Below, one piece after another: positions 1 through 10,705 of a DNA stretch of 64,000 nt (position 1 is the first letter of the stretch; every line of letters starts with the position of its first letter). This DNA comes from Viola odorata (taxonomy: Eukaryota > Streptophyta > Magnoliopsida > Malpighiales > Violaceae). Location: contig OY829539.1 in assembly GCA_963691705.1 (NCBI GenBank), positions 16,914,186 through 16,978,185 on the forward strand, read 5' to 3'. The position numbers and the translations under genes were made by a program. The notes beneath the pieces were generated by a model, which saw only the letters and a list, made by a program, of their open reading frames with translations, did no database searches and was not told the DNA's origin.

Positions 1-103
1 CACACAAGGAAATCGGTTTTAGAATTCAGAAGAAGAAGAAACCAATTTCAGCGATGAAAACTTGAAAATAAAAGGGATACCTTACCAATCATGAACACCT
101 TAA

Positions 104-116
104 GCTCCGCTACCAA
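104..116 (-). promoter_or_regulatory. Primer-binding site beside a minus-strand LTR
   Basis: On the minus strand this reads TTGGTAGCGGAGC and starts one base after the LTR end CGTATCA. The same 13-mer sits one base after the copia LTR at 43568, so both elements seem to prime from the same tRNA. That tRNA would end in GCTCCGCTACCA; I could not match it to a named tRNA. The element body would lie to the left, outside the window. Confidence 0.6.
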
Positions 117-487
117 CTGATACGATCCTAGTTGCGTAGGATGCGTAGCACGTACCTTTTGATCTTTGTTCAAGACTGGATTTCAATCTGCGGAAATAAT
201 ATGACTCTCTTGATGTTTAAATCTCCTAACAGCCAGGCGTTAAGCAATCTAAACCAAGCAATCGAGGATCTTGAGTAGAATCCTTAAATCTAGACTCTGG
301 TATGAGAATCAATCTAAGGCAAACGACACAATGATGCAATATTCGGGTTTTACTTGAAACAGACTCGAGAATTGCAAGACTCAAGAAGGAACAAGTGCTC
401 ACGGATGAACAATGGGCATAAGTTGCAAGAAACAATTGTTCTGATTATCAAAATTAAGCCAAGTCGGCTAGAAGGAGAAAATACTCC

Positions 488-494
488 TTATATA
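488..494 (-). promoter_or_regulatory. TATA box of the 118-855 LTR
   Basis: The minus strand reads TATATAAGG. It lies between the palindrome-rich U3 and a 370-nt R/U5 leading to the primer-binding site, as expected for an LTR promoter. Confidence 0.55.
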
Positions 495-675
495 GTCTTT
501 ATAACAAAACCCTAAGTATTTTAAAGTCCCTTCCTTAAATTACTTCTAATTAGCTATTTAAACTAATTAAAAATAATAATAATTAAATACCCCAATAAAT
601 CCATAAATAGAAAAGTCAGCCAAATAAAAGAAAGTCAAAGGTTTGTTTTACTTTGGCGCAAAACTGGGCAGCACA

Positions 676-834
676 GACGTAATTACGTCAGGAAGGTGAC
701 GTAATTACGTCGGGAGCGAAGCGGACCTTGTTTGCCCCTTCTGTTTGGGACGTAATTACGTCATGGGGCTGACGTAATTACACCGGCATCGAGGTTGGCG
801 GCTTGCGTCCTTCTGTTTGTGGCGTAATTACGCC
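676..834. repeat. Five palindromic ACGTAATTACGT motifs in U3
   Basis: Copies lie at 676-690, 697-711, 749-763, 771-784 (one arm decayed) and 821-834 (GGCGTAATTACGCC, where both arms changed together). The core TGACGTAATTACGTCA is made of two TTACGTCA half-sites around AATT. TGACG/ACGTCA is the known core bound by plant bZIP factors (as-1/CRE type). The position just upstream of the LTR TATA box suggests an enhancer; this is inference. Confidence 0.7.
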
Positions 835-855
835 GGGATGATATCCCCCTAATCA

Positions 856-1095
856 CGTCGATCCAAAAGACCGGTGAAGATCCGGCTACCGGTAGGATCA
901 CCGTCACTTGGCGTGATGGTAAGGAGATTAACCATGCGCGGGACTCTCTCTCGTAATGTTGCTCCCTCCATTGCATCCTCGCACTTCTGCTCTGTGTGAA
1001 GGAGTATAGACAACTGATCTTGAAGCTTTTTGGTTCGTGCTCGAGTCACTGGTCCTGAAGGTGGCAAAGGAACAGTGGAGATGCGTGGGATCGCA
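856..1095 (-). pseudogene. C-terminal fragment of a gypsy polyprotein
   Basis: The minus frame 1067-849 begins PPSGPVTRARTKKLQ and continues with polar helical sequence. A G-P-(x)-T-R-A/S-R-A-K tail is typical of the extreme C-terminus of plant Ty3/gypsy polyproteins, after integrase. No integrase core is attached: upstream (above about 1095) the sequence switches to a different antisense gene, and downstream it runs into the LTR at 855. It is a short orphan fragment. The family assignment rests on this one motif. Confidence 0.4.
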
Positions 1096-1102
1096 TCAAG
1101 TT

Positions 1103-1564
1103 TCAGGTAAAGGGCTTTAAGGAATCATCATGATAACGGGGCGCTATCAATATCACCCCTCTACGAGAATATAGCTGAAAAATATTTTGAAGTAATGCTA
1201 GGGAAGGGGATTCGATTTCCTTAAACCGGCATAATGCCAGGAAAGCAGAAACAACGCAAATTACGTTAGAGCTCAGTTGGGCCGAATTCAAGTCACAATC
1301 AATCAGCAACTGTTTCACTTAGGGGTCAAGAGGAAGCCGAAACCCATAACTAAATAATTTGGCGTACAACATCCTACTATTATCAGGCATTTCACTATTA
1401 AGGCGAAGTGACTCAGAAACAACTCGAACTGAGTAGCCATCTGGAAACTGAGCATTAAACATAGCCAACTCATGATGAACCATGGGCAAAGTATACAGAG
1501 AAGTGGGTGTATTCTCAATCTTTTCTTCCCCAAAAGACTTCTTAGAGCGATGAGTTCTCGCCAT
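1103..1564 (-). pseudogene. Truncated antisense gene, gypsy-type 'Transposase_28'-like
   Basis: The frame starts at 1564 (MARTHRSKKSFGEEK) and contains the signature LYAKLFSYGFRLPLDP, a stop at about 1318-1320, then VKQLLIDCDLNSAQLSSN in the same frame. The homologues at 3967-4327 and 37457-38158 have the same order (YGFR-PLH, then a leucine-rich LNPAQI block followed by SW-GIY). This is the 'putative gypsy type transposon' domain I know as Pfam Transposase_28. The frame runs out at about 1100, where another sequence is joined. Its molecular function is not established. It lies antisense to the direction of the associated Tat LTR at 6337. Confidence 0.5.
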
Positions 1565-2130
1565 AATTCACAAAAAAGAGGAAGTGGGAAGAAAGAAATG
1601 TGTGTACCTTCGATAAAGAAACACCAGGAAATCTGGAACAGAGAGGAAAGAGCAATGCGAATCATTTTTAGAAGGAAACAATGTGTGGGAAAAGTGATAA
1701 AAAAAGAAAAAGAGGACATTATATATAACCCTAGAGGGGTCAAAAGACGCAACCAGTGAACAAATGACACATGGCATAAAGATGTGTCGGAAAGAGGCGA
1801 CACGCGCGAAGAAGCGTAACTTTTTAAAGCGGCGAGACGCTTTAGTCCTTGATTCTCCCTAGGAGACGCTTGCCTCAAATGCTTCACCAAAAGAAAGACA
1901 CATATCCCTCCTCATCATGACTCTTTTAAATCGCATTTATTAGGGGATTTGTAGCATTTAATGCTCTAAAACGAAGCACCAGCTCTGACACGCAATCTCA
2001 GGAAATGTTGAGTTAACGAAAAGGCACCAGCGAAGTGTGATCAGCGTTAGCACATCAAGACCCAAGGGTCAAGAAAAGAAGCAATAACAGTCTACAGCGT
2101 TTGCGTTATTACAAGACAACTTTATGATGA
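1565..2130. other. Spacer between antisense genes
   Basis: I see no coding frame with protein-like composition here. It would hold the 5' flank of the antisense gene at 1564 and the 3' flank of the next one. The minus strand carries pyrimidine-rich stretches (about 1660-1730) but no clear TATA box. Confidence 0.4.
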
Positions 2131-2136
2131 TTTATT
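2131..2136 (-). terminator. Poly(A) signal for the antisense gene 2169-4327
   Basis: Minus-strand AATAAA, 33 nt downstream of the stop codon at 2169. Further A/T-rich AATAAA-like words lie between the stop and this site. Confidence 0.45.
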
Positions 2137-2168
2137 GAAAAATAAAGGAAATAAATGAAAAATAAAAG

Positions 2169-4327
2169 CTAGGAGTCCTTCGCGGCAGCAGAATTATCCG
2201 ATAGAGGAGATCGTTGAGCACCATCGCCCATATCTTCTTCCCCTAACGAAGATGGGCTATCTTTATCATCATCAACCTTATTCATTATGGCAGACGCATA
2301 GTCGACAATCCTAGACGGATTGAAGGAACCGCTTTCATAATAAGCTGCAAATCCAGAAGTAAAGGCCTCCAGGACCTTTTTCTTCCACCGTTCCATCCTT
2401 AACGGGACCCTGGCGAGCTCCTCGTCTCGAGCCGACATCTCTTCGCGAAATAGGAGGTTCTTCTTTCTTTCTGTCGCCAATTCTGACTCTAGAACCTCAA
2501 CCTTTGCTTTCCCTTTCGATCATTCTCGGTTCTGCTCCTTTTGCGAATCATCATGAAGACGTGTTAACAGGTTCACCTGGTCTAACGCCCGGTCGAGCTG
2601 CACTTTTTAAGCGCACATTGACATAATCTAGATAACGAAAGGCATCCAGAGAATCATTCATGACGCGTGCATAGCGAGCCCTTTGAGGAAGCTGCAGAAA
2701 TTTCTCTTTTTCTCTTGAAGAGCTCATCATTTTCCCTATTAAGGTTGGTATCAAGTCATCTCTCGAGAAAGGGTTTGATACCCCGGCAGCACAAAGACAG
2801 TCAAATACAAGGCATGTCAGATCCATGCGATATCACAGAACCCCTGTAGGACCCTCAAGAGAAAGATTGACCATGGGGGTCGGAGGAGAATCCTTATCAC
2901 TTACTTCAGAGATAGAGGTAAAAAACAACCGAGGAGGAACCTTGGGCGACAGTTCAGAAATCGGATTAGCAAAAGAAGTTGTTACCGCCATATCTGGAAT
3001 ACAGTTAGAAATGGGAGAATCAGGGGCGTTAGCCAGCAGAGTAGAATCTGTCCCTAACGGAACTTCATTGGCGGAAGGAACAACGACAGATGGCGCTTTA
3101 GCGACCTTTATTGTTTGAGAGGTACTTGCCGCAGAGACATTAGGAGTCACGTTAGACACCATATTAGCAGCATTAGAAGAAACACCGGAAGCTAGCCCAC
3201 CTACATCTACTCTGAGCTTCTTCCGCTGAGCTGAGGAGGCATGAATGAGGTCCGGCTTGATATCCATATCCTCGCTGTCAGTGTCGGTGTCCGTGTCTGT
3301 ACTGATGTCGGTTGACCTAGTCGCAAGCCGACTCAAGTTTATTCCTTCACGATGATCCGGTACCTAGTTATCAATAAAATGAGAAGTTCGGGCAGATATA
3401 CCGCGCCCGCCCTTGGCAACCGTATTAAATCTCCCCCTCTTAGGAGGAACACTTTGACGACTGGGGCCCTCGATAGGGCGAGAAGCTGGTAACGTGCGGA
3501 GCGGCACCACGTTTAAGGGAACGGTAGCCCCTCTAGACGATTGACCATCAACGTCTCCTGTCAATAGAGACGTTAGCACAACGAAAAGGTCAAGGAGAAA
3601 ATAGGAAAAAAGATGAACTCACCCATAACGTACTCGTCTAGAAGCCTGTATGAAGCAAACTCTCGGATATGATAAGACGTATCAATGTCTAACAAGAGGT
3701 TAGCCTGATTCAACTCGCCTTTGGTTAGCACCATTGGGTTTACCCAAACAGGGCCAATAAGTTCTCGGTTAAAGCCCAAGCGCCACAAACGGGATGGTAG
3801 CTCAAGAATGAAGAAGCCACTCTTCCAGTCAGCCATAACCTCCTCAAAGCCCCGAAACCTCTGCCAGAACGACTGCACAAACACATCATTCCACCTCGGG
3901 GTAATGTTGATTAAACAATTGCGACAGGTCATGTTAAAGAATTTCTGAATTAAATTTACAGACGGTGCAAAAATCCCTTCAATTCGCAAGCGCGAAGAAA
4001 GACATAAATTCCGCACCAAGAAGATGGGGTTATTTGTGCAGGATTGAGGCTATACTCTCGTAACAGTTTTCCTACCGAAGCATGAAGTGGAACCCGAAAA
4101 CCGTAAAGAAACATTTTGAAATAAACCATCCTATAATTTCCCCACAGAGGATCGTGAAGACGCATGTCACCATCCGGGACGAAAGGAGCATAACCAAGGG
4201 GGAAAGTGATACTATTACCCTCTAACTCAGCATTCAGAATAGCCTCACGCGAAAAAATACTGGGTGTTTGTTCGATTTCTGGATCTACAAACATCTGGAA
4301 TACTCGAGTGGCTCTAGTCCTATGCAT
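2169..4327 (-). pseudogene. Antisense Tat-element gene, family A (Transposase_28-like plus C-terminal coil), broken
   Basis: A multi-exon minus-strand gene inside Tat-type retrotransposon DNA. The start is ATG at 4327 (MHRTRATRVFQMF). The domain YGFRVPLH...LNPAQITPSSWCGIYVFLRAC is followed by a one-base frameshift near 3985 and continues to about 3618. A clean intron follows: GTGAGT donor at about 3617 and TTGACAG acceptor just before 3554. Later pieces are 3554-3364 (proline-rich), 3336-2833 (Ser/Thr/Asp-rich), 2826-2551 and 2480-2169 (helical, acidic C-terminus). The order matches the copy at 38158-31798, which supports one gene. The frameshift and breaks between pieces make it a pseudogene. 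Extra ORFs, sometimes antisense, are known in Tat-lineage elements; their role is unknown. Confidence 0.6.
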
Positions 4328-4733
4328 AATAAACCAGCGAACGGAAAATCTGAAGGGTGGAGGGAAGTACCTTGAAAGGAGAGATTCATGAGGAAGCCGG
4401 CGGAGTACGGCTGACGAACGAGGAATTCTTCGTAAGAAAGCAGGAAGAAGAGAAGTGAGGAAATTTTAAACGAGAGCAAAAAGAGTCATAAAGAAGAAGT
4501 GGTTCCTTCTTAAATGACGTGCCACCGCATTAATTGAATTACCAGTTATATAACGACAGAAGTTGGCCACGTAGAAGCGTGTGAGGAAGTTATTTGGCAC
4601 GACTTTCCAAGCAATGGCTAATTTTGACCAAGTCAAGTGTTCGCGGAATGGTTATTTTAGAATTGCTAACGCTTCTAAGACCAAAGGAGCTAACGGGGCG
4701 GTATCATAAGAAAGAAAAAGCAGAGAACACCAC

Positions 4734-4765
4734 TTTATTCATCAAAAGCCATACGGCATCTACAA
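4734..4765 (-). terminator. Poly(A) module of an antisense gene (copy 1 of 3)
   Basis: On the minus strand TTGTAGATGCCGTATGGC (4748-4765) is followed by AATAAA at 4734-4739, 20 nt past the stop at 4785. The same 18-mer plus AATAAA occurs at 23418-23452 and 24223-24251, each time just after an antisense ORF. It looks like a near-upstream element plus AATAAA. Confidence 0.6.
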
Positions 4766-4784
4766 CATGCCTAACGCATAGGCA

Positions 4785-5207
4785 TTAATCCTCATCGGGC
4801 CAGGATATGTCATAGTAATAAACTTCGTCCCTAGGAGACGGTGGCCCACCATTGTAAGGAGGGAAGGGCTCGTCAATCCTTCGCCTACTACTCAACTTTA
4901 GCCAGTCTGATTCCTCCTTAGCGGTGGGGGCAGCTACACCAGCATCAATGTTGCCAGAAGAACCCTCCTCAAAGGGACGATCAGTAGGAGGAAGCAGCCC
5001 GTCACCCTTTTGAACAAGGGGAGCGCGAGGCTCGAAAAACGTACGGGACACCTCAGATGCCTTTCTCTTCTTGGAATTTTTGTGATTCTTGCGCCTGGGA
5101 GGCCGCCTTCTCAGACATGGCGAAGGGGGGTCATTTGAGTCCGGCGAAGTAGGTGGGGTCTGTGGGGGATCGCGCTCAAGGGCATCCACAAAAAGAGAAT
5201 CGGCCAT
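4785..5207 (-). CDS. Antisense Tat-element gene, family C: short basic/acidic protein
   Basis: An open frame of about 140 codons starting at MADSLFVDAL (5207; an upstream in-frame ATG at 5228 is less likely because the annotated start opens the conserved-looking part). The N-terminus is rich in Pro/Asp/Ser. A strongly basic patch follows (RRRPPRRKNHK, then KKRK), compatible with a nuclear localisation signal. The end is acidic (YYYDISWPDED). It resembles no enzyme family I know. The downstream poly(A) module at 4734-4765 supports expression as its own minus-strand unit. It lies between family A (2169-4327) and family B (5741-6124) genes. Confidence 0.45.
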   Translation of the reverse strand: MADSLFVDALERDPPQTPPTSPDSNDPPSPCLRRRPPRRKNHKNSKKRKASEVSRTFFEPRAPLVQKGDGLLPPTDRPFEEGSSGNIDAGVAAPTAKEESDWLKLSSRRRIDEPFPPYNGGPPSPRDEVYYYDISWPDED

Positions 5208-5229
5208 GAAAACTGCAAATGATCTCAAT

Positions 5230-5740
5230 AAAGAAATAACAAGAAGAAGATGAACAGGAAAATGGAAGGAAAACCCCCATTAAATAGTCAGAGCGAAGAA
5301 ACCTCCCGGTTTCCCCGCACGTCTCTTGAAAGAAATTAATGTGCCTTAAGAAGAACAGCTATAATCACAGAAAATTAGAATCTACAGTCACGCCTGTTCG
5401 AATTTCCCATCAACCCAGGAACGCCGAATAACCGTCCAATCAATTAACACTGAAGAAACGGCGCGGCATTAATGTGGAACAGTTAGCGAGAATGATTGTC
5501 GCCACTTGGCAAGCGAAAAAGGCCAGTGCTACAGTAATCTAACCAATGAGGGACTCGTTTTCGGTTGGGCTTGTGCTATGGCACTCAACTGATGCAATAA
5601 CCAGCATATGATGAAAGGAAAAGAAGACACAGATAAAGGACGTCTTATTTATTCACGGCTTAACGGCCCCAAGACTACATGTACAAGCCACACAAAAAGA
5701 CATAAAAGGAAAAACAAAGGAACGTGACGGCCACAGAAGG
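5230..5740. other. Spacer between antisense genes
   Basis: No coding frame seen. At 5640-5665 the minus strand has GAATAAATAAGAC, a possible poly(A) signal for the gene at 5741. At 5545-5575 there is a short copy of a pre-LTR phrase (TTTTCGGTTGGGCTTGTG) that also precedes the LTR at 6337. Confidence 0.4.
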
Positions 5741-6124
5741 TCAAGCATAGAACCCACCGTCGTCCTCCCCTGGCACCACGGGAACCTCCCTCAAGGCATC
5801 AGCAACAGAAGTCAGCTCGGCGGAACAGATCCTCATACCCTTCAAGCAGCAGGCCAGCAAGTCCTTCCTCTACTGCAACATAGCAGTGACTACCGCAATG
5901 TGGGAGACGGTGGCGGCCAGCTTTGTCACGCTCTCTAAAGGACTGAAATCCTCCAGAGATATCCCCAGCTACTTAGACAAAATAGGGGTTGACATCCCCT
6001 GCAGTTCCAGATCATCCTCCGAGGTCTTGGTTATCATCCTCTCCAGGAAGCCGATGTTACCCTCGGTGAGGCTCTTCAAGGTCAGAGCTTTGGAGATCAA
6101 GAAGTTTCTGGTCAGTTCATCCAT
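5741..6124 (-). pseudogene. Antisense Tat-element gene, family B (about 125 residues), two stops
   Basis: The minus frame starts MDELTRNFLISK at 6124 and ends VPGEDDGGFYA at 5741, with two in-frame TAG codons. It aligns from end to end with MDDLTRNYLAVR at 31405 and with the ORF at 23454-23879. The shared pattern is an N-terminal D-E/D-x-T plus F-L, a helical middle, and a REIP/REVP-x-x-P acidic tail. The protein would be small and helical. No function is known to me. Three independent copies with the same limits show it is a real gene family of this Tat group. Confidence 0.55.
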
Positions 6125-6336
6125 AGTGAAAATGCTAAAAGAAAAATGAAGATAATATGAGAAACTTGCATGAAGAAAATTTTCAATTTATAGGCCCGCA
6201 GAAATGACCATTGACAAGACATGTCCTTCAAAAACTAGATCATCCCCCTACTTTGAGAACTGTCCCGCACCACATGAAAGCAAGAAGCAAGCGTTAGCCC
6301 TTGGTAAACACTCGGGCTCATTTTCGGTTGGGCTTG

Positions 6337-6924
6337 TGATAACAATAGACCTATCACCAGGGGCATTTTCGTCTTTACACCTAGTGTTAGGGACCAGACT
6401 CTGTTGCCCTTACCGGGCAGGTAGCCTCGAGGCCATTACCTCTCAGCATACGGTTGATGTTGGGATGGTCGACATCAACGGGGGGGTCTCACACGTTATC
6501 CATCCTTACGATCGGTACTTTCCCATCCCAGCCGCAGTACCACATCCCATACCAAGCGCAGGCATTACTCTCTCGCCTGTCTAACGCTCACCTTGGGGAG
6601 TTAACGCAGAACACCCCCTAACGAGAAATTTCAACCGCTTGTCAAACTTGATATCCCCTCTAGCGAGATTTTCTCAAGAAAGATCCCCTTTTCTACCTAT
6701 AAATACCCCCTGGATCGAAGAAGAAGGTAAGCCTAAGATCGCTACTCGAACCTCTGCTAGTTGGAATAATCTTACTGACTTAAGCATCAGAGTGTTTACG
6801 CCAGAGACCCCCTCTGGTACTTTACAGGGATCTCGGACGACGGTGAGCAGTGAAACCAGCAAGCCATCTTCCCCAACTATCCTTCAACAATACCTCAAAT
6901 CTTATCAGTTACCGATAACCATCA
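6337..6924 (+). mobile_element. LTR of a Tat-type element (likely 3' LTR)
   Basis: It starts TGATAACAATAGACC and ends near CCGATAACCATCA. It has the same plan as the LTR at 16278-16758: TGATAA start, a GGGGCATT block, TATAAATACCCC, then a Gly/Arg-free C-rich leader with CGCCAGAG...TCTGGT. It is preceded by CCTTGGTAAACACTCGGGCTC, nearly the phrase before the 3' LTR at 38895. Antisense genes lie to its left as in the 16278 element, so it is best read as the 3' LTR. The exact right end is uncertain. Confidence 0.6.
6697..6705 (+). promoter_or_regulatory. TATA box of the 6337 LTR
   Basis: CTATAAATA followed at once by a C-run, the same arrangement as at 16495 and 39096. Confidence 0.55.
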
Positions 6925-7620
6925 TCTTCCGGAAACCTCCGTGAGGGATGCTGGGAACGCTCAACAAACACACGTCCTTGGGGAAGTTACCGAGAATACG
7001 TATGTTACCGGGAACGTGCCTCTTATCCAGAAAGCGCCAAATATCTGAAGCCTTCAGAAGTGTCTCCAAGAGCCGTCAGCAAAATTGAAAACCTTCGAGA
7101 GGGTTACCGGGAAGACCTATCGGGAGACTAGCATATCCAGCTGTACTTACTAGTATAAATAACCAGCTCTTCTTTCATTTTAGACAGTTTTTATGTAAAG
7201 TGTTTATTGCATGCGTAGAGAATACTCCGCCTTGTAAACACACCATAAACTCACCTTGTGAGGATCAAGCCTAGAAGATGACTTGATCCATTGCAAGTAA
7301 AAGATCCACAACCTTCAACCTTTTAATTTACTGTTTGTGTGTTAAATCCTTTACATTTTTTGGGATATTTGTAATCGATCAATATCTTAGATTTTTGTAT
7401 TTGGTTGTTTACTAGCAAGTGTGATTAGTTGTTTTATTGTTAATCAATTGTTTGAATTAAGTATCCACTGCAAATCCATTTTGTTGTTGTTTTGTTTCCT
7501 TGTTCATCTTCATCTTGTTCATTCCGTTGCATTCTTTGTCTTTCCATTTCCGCAAGTGTTCATCATTTATGTTCATAAACCACTAGGTTTTAATTGTTAA
7601 CTCGAGCTAGATCCTTAGCT
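6925..7620 (+). other. Probable LTR remnant/leader of the following gypsy element
   Basis: A TATAAATAA box at 7153-7161 is followed by a 400-nt T-rich, ORF-free leader and then by gypsy coding remnants from about 7690. This is what a promoter-R-U5 stretch looks like. I cannot place the ends and see no convincing primer-binding site, so the call is tentative. Confidence 0.35.
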
Positions 7621-7689
7621 GCAAAGCTCAAACGCATCCAATTCTTCGAAAGGGAACTCGGATCATGTCACACCCGAGCCAAGCTACTG

Positions 7690-8470
7690 CTCCAGACAAT
7701 GGCTGACAACTGCCAGAATAGTGCATTCGTAGAAAGAATTTTTGTTCCCTCTAATTTAAATAAAATTAATGTTGAACATAAATTATCTGAAATACCTAAC
7801 ATTCTTCAAAATATTTCTGCAGGTCCACCAATATCAGCAGGAGGTCCTGAATAGGTATCCCTGGTATGTGGAATGTGCCAGCAACAAGATCACCCAAGCC
7901 ATATTTGCTATGTGGTGCAACATCCTGGAGATCCACCCCAAGTCAATGCAGCATAAAGATACAACTAGGGGTAGGAATTTCCCCACGAGAGTAACCAATA
8001 CTTTTGTAGGAGTCACACGAATCTGAGGTTGCGACAAGATCCACCACAATAGAATTAGGCTCAACCTCAGGATTTTAGCAACCTCGCAGTCTCAACAATC
8101 TCCAATTAACTTCGAATGCTTTGTTCCTCGACCCCCACCGAATCAAGTCCCTGTGCCACAACTGCCACCTGCACCTCAGCCTTTGAAGTTCACTAGTGAG
8201 TCGATAGCGGAAACTCTCCAGAAATTCATGCGGGCAACATAGTCCAGCCTGACAAACATGCAAAAATAAATAACCCAGTTGACATAGAAGTAACCGGAGA
8301 ACCAAGGCAGGCTACCTTCAACCACGGTGGGCAATTCGAAGCACAATGTCAGTGCTATCAACCTGAGTAGCGAGTGTGTACTGCTAGAGAGGTAGGGTAT
8401 CAAGACAGACCAAGAGATTGAGGCACAAACACTGCAGAAGAAGGAGGAAGAAATAAAGACAGAGATAAGC
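7690..8470 (+). pseudogene. Athila-type gypsy gag remnant
   Basis: The frame opens with MADNCQNSAFVERIF, the kind of short N-terminus Athila-type gag proteins have. Most of the gag core is missing. What follows is broken: a Cys/His-containing stretch around 7860-7920, Pro/Gln-rich sequence near 8120-8180, and frames shifting before 8470. The protease frame at 8471 continues the same orientation. Assignment is mainly by position ahead of the protease and RT. Confidence 0.4.
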
Positions 8471-9262
8471 TTGACCAAGCCTCGGGACAAGTCAGACATT
8501 GAAGTAAAGGTGGGAACTGAAGAAACCTTCTTGGCCAAGCCCGTGGCCAAGACAAATGAGAAAGTCGCAATCCAGCATGAAGAGATAAAAATTCCACCCC
8601 CTTTTCCTCACAGATCCTCTAAGACAAAAAAGGAGGAAGAGGCAAAAGAGTTTAAGAACATATTTGAAAAAATTACTATGAATATTCCTATGCTTGATTC
8701 GATTGCTAAAGTACCTTCTTATGCTAAATTTCTTAAGGAATTGTATACTAACAAAAGAAAACATGCAGGTGTTGAAAGAATTAACCTTAACCAAAACTTG
8801 TCTACAGTTTTACAGGCTAAGATTCCCAAGAAATGCAAAGATCAAGGCACGTTTGCAATCCCATGCAAGATAGGAAACAAGACAGTGGAAAGAGCCCTCT
8901 GTGATTTAAGAGCTGGAATTAACGTAATGTCTCTAAGTGAGTATGAGACATTACAGATGGGAACAATGAGGAATACCAAGGTGGTAATTCAGTTGGTTGA
9001 CAGGTTCATAATTCACCCGAAGGGCGTGGTGGAAGATGTCCTTATTCAGGTCAACAATTTCATATATTTTGTTGATTTTTATATTGTTGAAATGAACACT
9101 AATCTTTCTTCTAGCTCTACTGATATTCTTTTAGGGAGACCGTTTCTAAGGACAACTAAAGTGAAAATAGATGTCTATGAGGGTAGCCTCACCTTGGAGT
9201 TTGATGGTAAGGTCATTAAATTCAATGTGTGCAGGCCTCAAGTATCCAAACGAGACACATAG
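8471..9262 (+). pseudogene. Athila-type gypsy aspartic protease region
   Basis: A 263-codon open frame. Lys/Glu-rich gag tail comes first, then PIPKKCKDQGTFAIPC, which is the lead-in of Athila-type retropepsins. The active site should read D-L-G-A-S but here is CDLRAGIN, so the catalytic glycine is Arg and the enzyme is very likely dead. The second retropepsin motif is intact (DILLGRPFL). The frame stops at 9262, where functional elements continue into reverse transcriptase. Confidence 0.7.
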
Positions 9263-9430
9263 TGTCAACTTCCTTGACATTTGGGATCCCCTTATAGAAG
9301 AAATATTTGATATTACTACCTCCATTGACCCTCTTGAGTATGTTTTGAGCAGGGGAATATCGAATGCGGAAAAGAAGAAATGCAAGAAAGGATTGTAGTC
9401 TAGGAGGAATTACAAAAAGCTTTCACAGAT

Positions 9431-9995
9431 TTGAATTCATTTAAGCACAAAACTGATGTTTCCAATTGTCAAGAGTTGAAGAATACTAATTCAAAACTGT
9501 TACCTTCTGTTGTGCAAGCGCCCGAGATAGAATTGAAAGCTTTGCTAGAACACCTAAAATACGCCTTTCTAAGCCAAGCCAACACCCTACCCGTAATCAT
9601 TTCCAGCAAGCTGGTAAAAGACGAATAAGATAAACTGGTGGCATTATTAAAGGAGCACAGAGAGGCTATAGGATGGACACTGGCGGATATCAAGGGAATA
9701 TCTCCAGATGGTGGAGAGGTTAACGGGAAAGTCACACTACTGCTTCCTAGATGGATATTCAGGCTTCCATCAAATCCTAGTGGCCCCCAAGGATCAAGAG
9801 AAGACGACGTTCACATCCCCGTTAAGAACATTTTCCTATAGATATACGTCGTTCAGCTTGTGTAACGCGCCAGCTACATTCCAAAGGTGTATGGTGAGCT
9901 TGTTTTCGGAGTACGTGGAAAAGAGCATGAAGGTGTTCATGGATGATTTCACCTTATACGGTGATAATTTTGATCAATGTCTCTTTAATTTATAA
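9431..9995 (+). pseudogene. Athila-type gypsy reverse transcriptase, internally deleted
   Basis: The region begins with the connector VVQAPEIELKALLEHLKYAF and LPVIISSKL, a stop at 9626-9628, then EHREAIGWTLADIKGISP. Just after ISPDGG (about 9712) the sequence jumps to the middle of the RT (FLDGYSGFHQI), so roughly the first third of the RT fingers/palm is deleted. The catalytic box reads VFMDDF, an intact x-x-D-D motif. The frame changes twice and stops at 9995. A non-functional remnant. Confidence 0.75.
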
Positions 9996-10088
9996 AATAT
10001 TCTTAAACGGTGTATTGACACCAATTTGGTTTTAAATTTCGAGAAGTGTCATTTCATGGTAGATTAAGGCATTGTCCTTGGCCACGTA

Positions 10089-10705
10089 GTGTCGAATAAA
10101 GGGATAGAAGTAGACCAGGCCAAAATAGATGTTATCAAGAACTTGCCTTACCCCTCATGCTTGCGTGAGGTTCGTAGTTTTCTTGGCCATGCAGGTTTCT
10201 ACCATGGGTTTATAAAAGACTTCTCAAAAATTGCTAAATTGATGTGCAAATTGCTTCAAAAGAAAGTAGAATTCAACTTCGATGAGCCCTGTCAGAAAGC
10301 CTTTGATGAGCTGAAGGAGAGGCTGATATCAACACCAATCATCCAAGCACCAGACTGGAGCCTGCCCTTCGAGTTGATGTGCGACGTAAGCAATGCAGCT
10401 GTTGGTGTTGTTCTTGGCTAGAAGAAAGGCAGAGATCCTCATGTCATCTACTATGCATCCAAAATGTTGGATGATGCACAGAAAAATTACACAACAATAG
10501 AGAGAATTATTCGCTATAATATTTGCCTTAGATAAATTTAGATCTTATTTATTATGCACTAAATTTGTTGTGTATTCTGACTATGTAGCACTAAAATTCT
10601 TCTTGGCCAAGAAAGAGGCCAAGCCCAGACTGATATGATGGATTCTTCTCTTGCAGGAATTTGATCTTGAGATTAAGGACAATAAGGGAAAAGAGAACCT
10701 TGTAG
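10089..10705 (+). pseudogene. Athila-type gypsy RT thumb and RNase H
   Basis: From 10089, SNKGIEVDQAKIDVI and LPYPSCLREVRSFLGHAGFY are the RT thumb/connection. APDWSLPFELMCDVSNAAVGVVLG is the RNase H start (canonical C-D-A-S-D...AVGAVLG; here the first catalytic region reads CDVSN). A TAG follows at about 10420. Beyond it the sequence still reads YYASKMLDDAQKNY and then ends with TKFVVYSDYVALKF, both expected RNase H segments, but in broken frames. Confidence 0.7.

Larger units (their letters stand above)
118..855 (-). mobile_element. LTR (5' LTR of a minus-strand retrotransposon)
   Basis: Read on the minus strand this is an LTR with U3, promoter and R/U5. It ends in CGTATCA at 118 and is followed directly by a primer-binding site. 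A TATA box (minus TATATAAGG) lies at 488-494. The U3 side carries palindromic ACGT motifs at 676-834. The 3' terminus is firm because of the primer site. The 5' terminus is an estimate: minus TGATTAG at 855 is the best TG start after the last palindrome. The partner LTR is outside the window, so no target duplication can be checked. Its ends resemble the solo LTR at 35980-36516 (TGATACG/CGTATCA). Confidence 0.6.

Noticed and set aside
1315..1890. Minus-strand 191-codon frame
   Set aside because: Overlaps the frame at 1319-1564 that carries the YGFRLPL signature; its own composition (Phe/Leu/Ser) is that of a shadow frame.
6639..6944. 101-codon plus-strand frame
   Set aside because: Lies across the TATA box and leader of the LTR at 6337; not protein-like.
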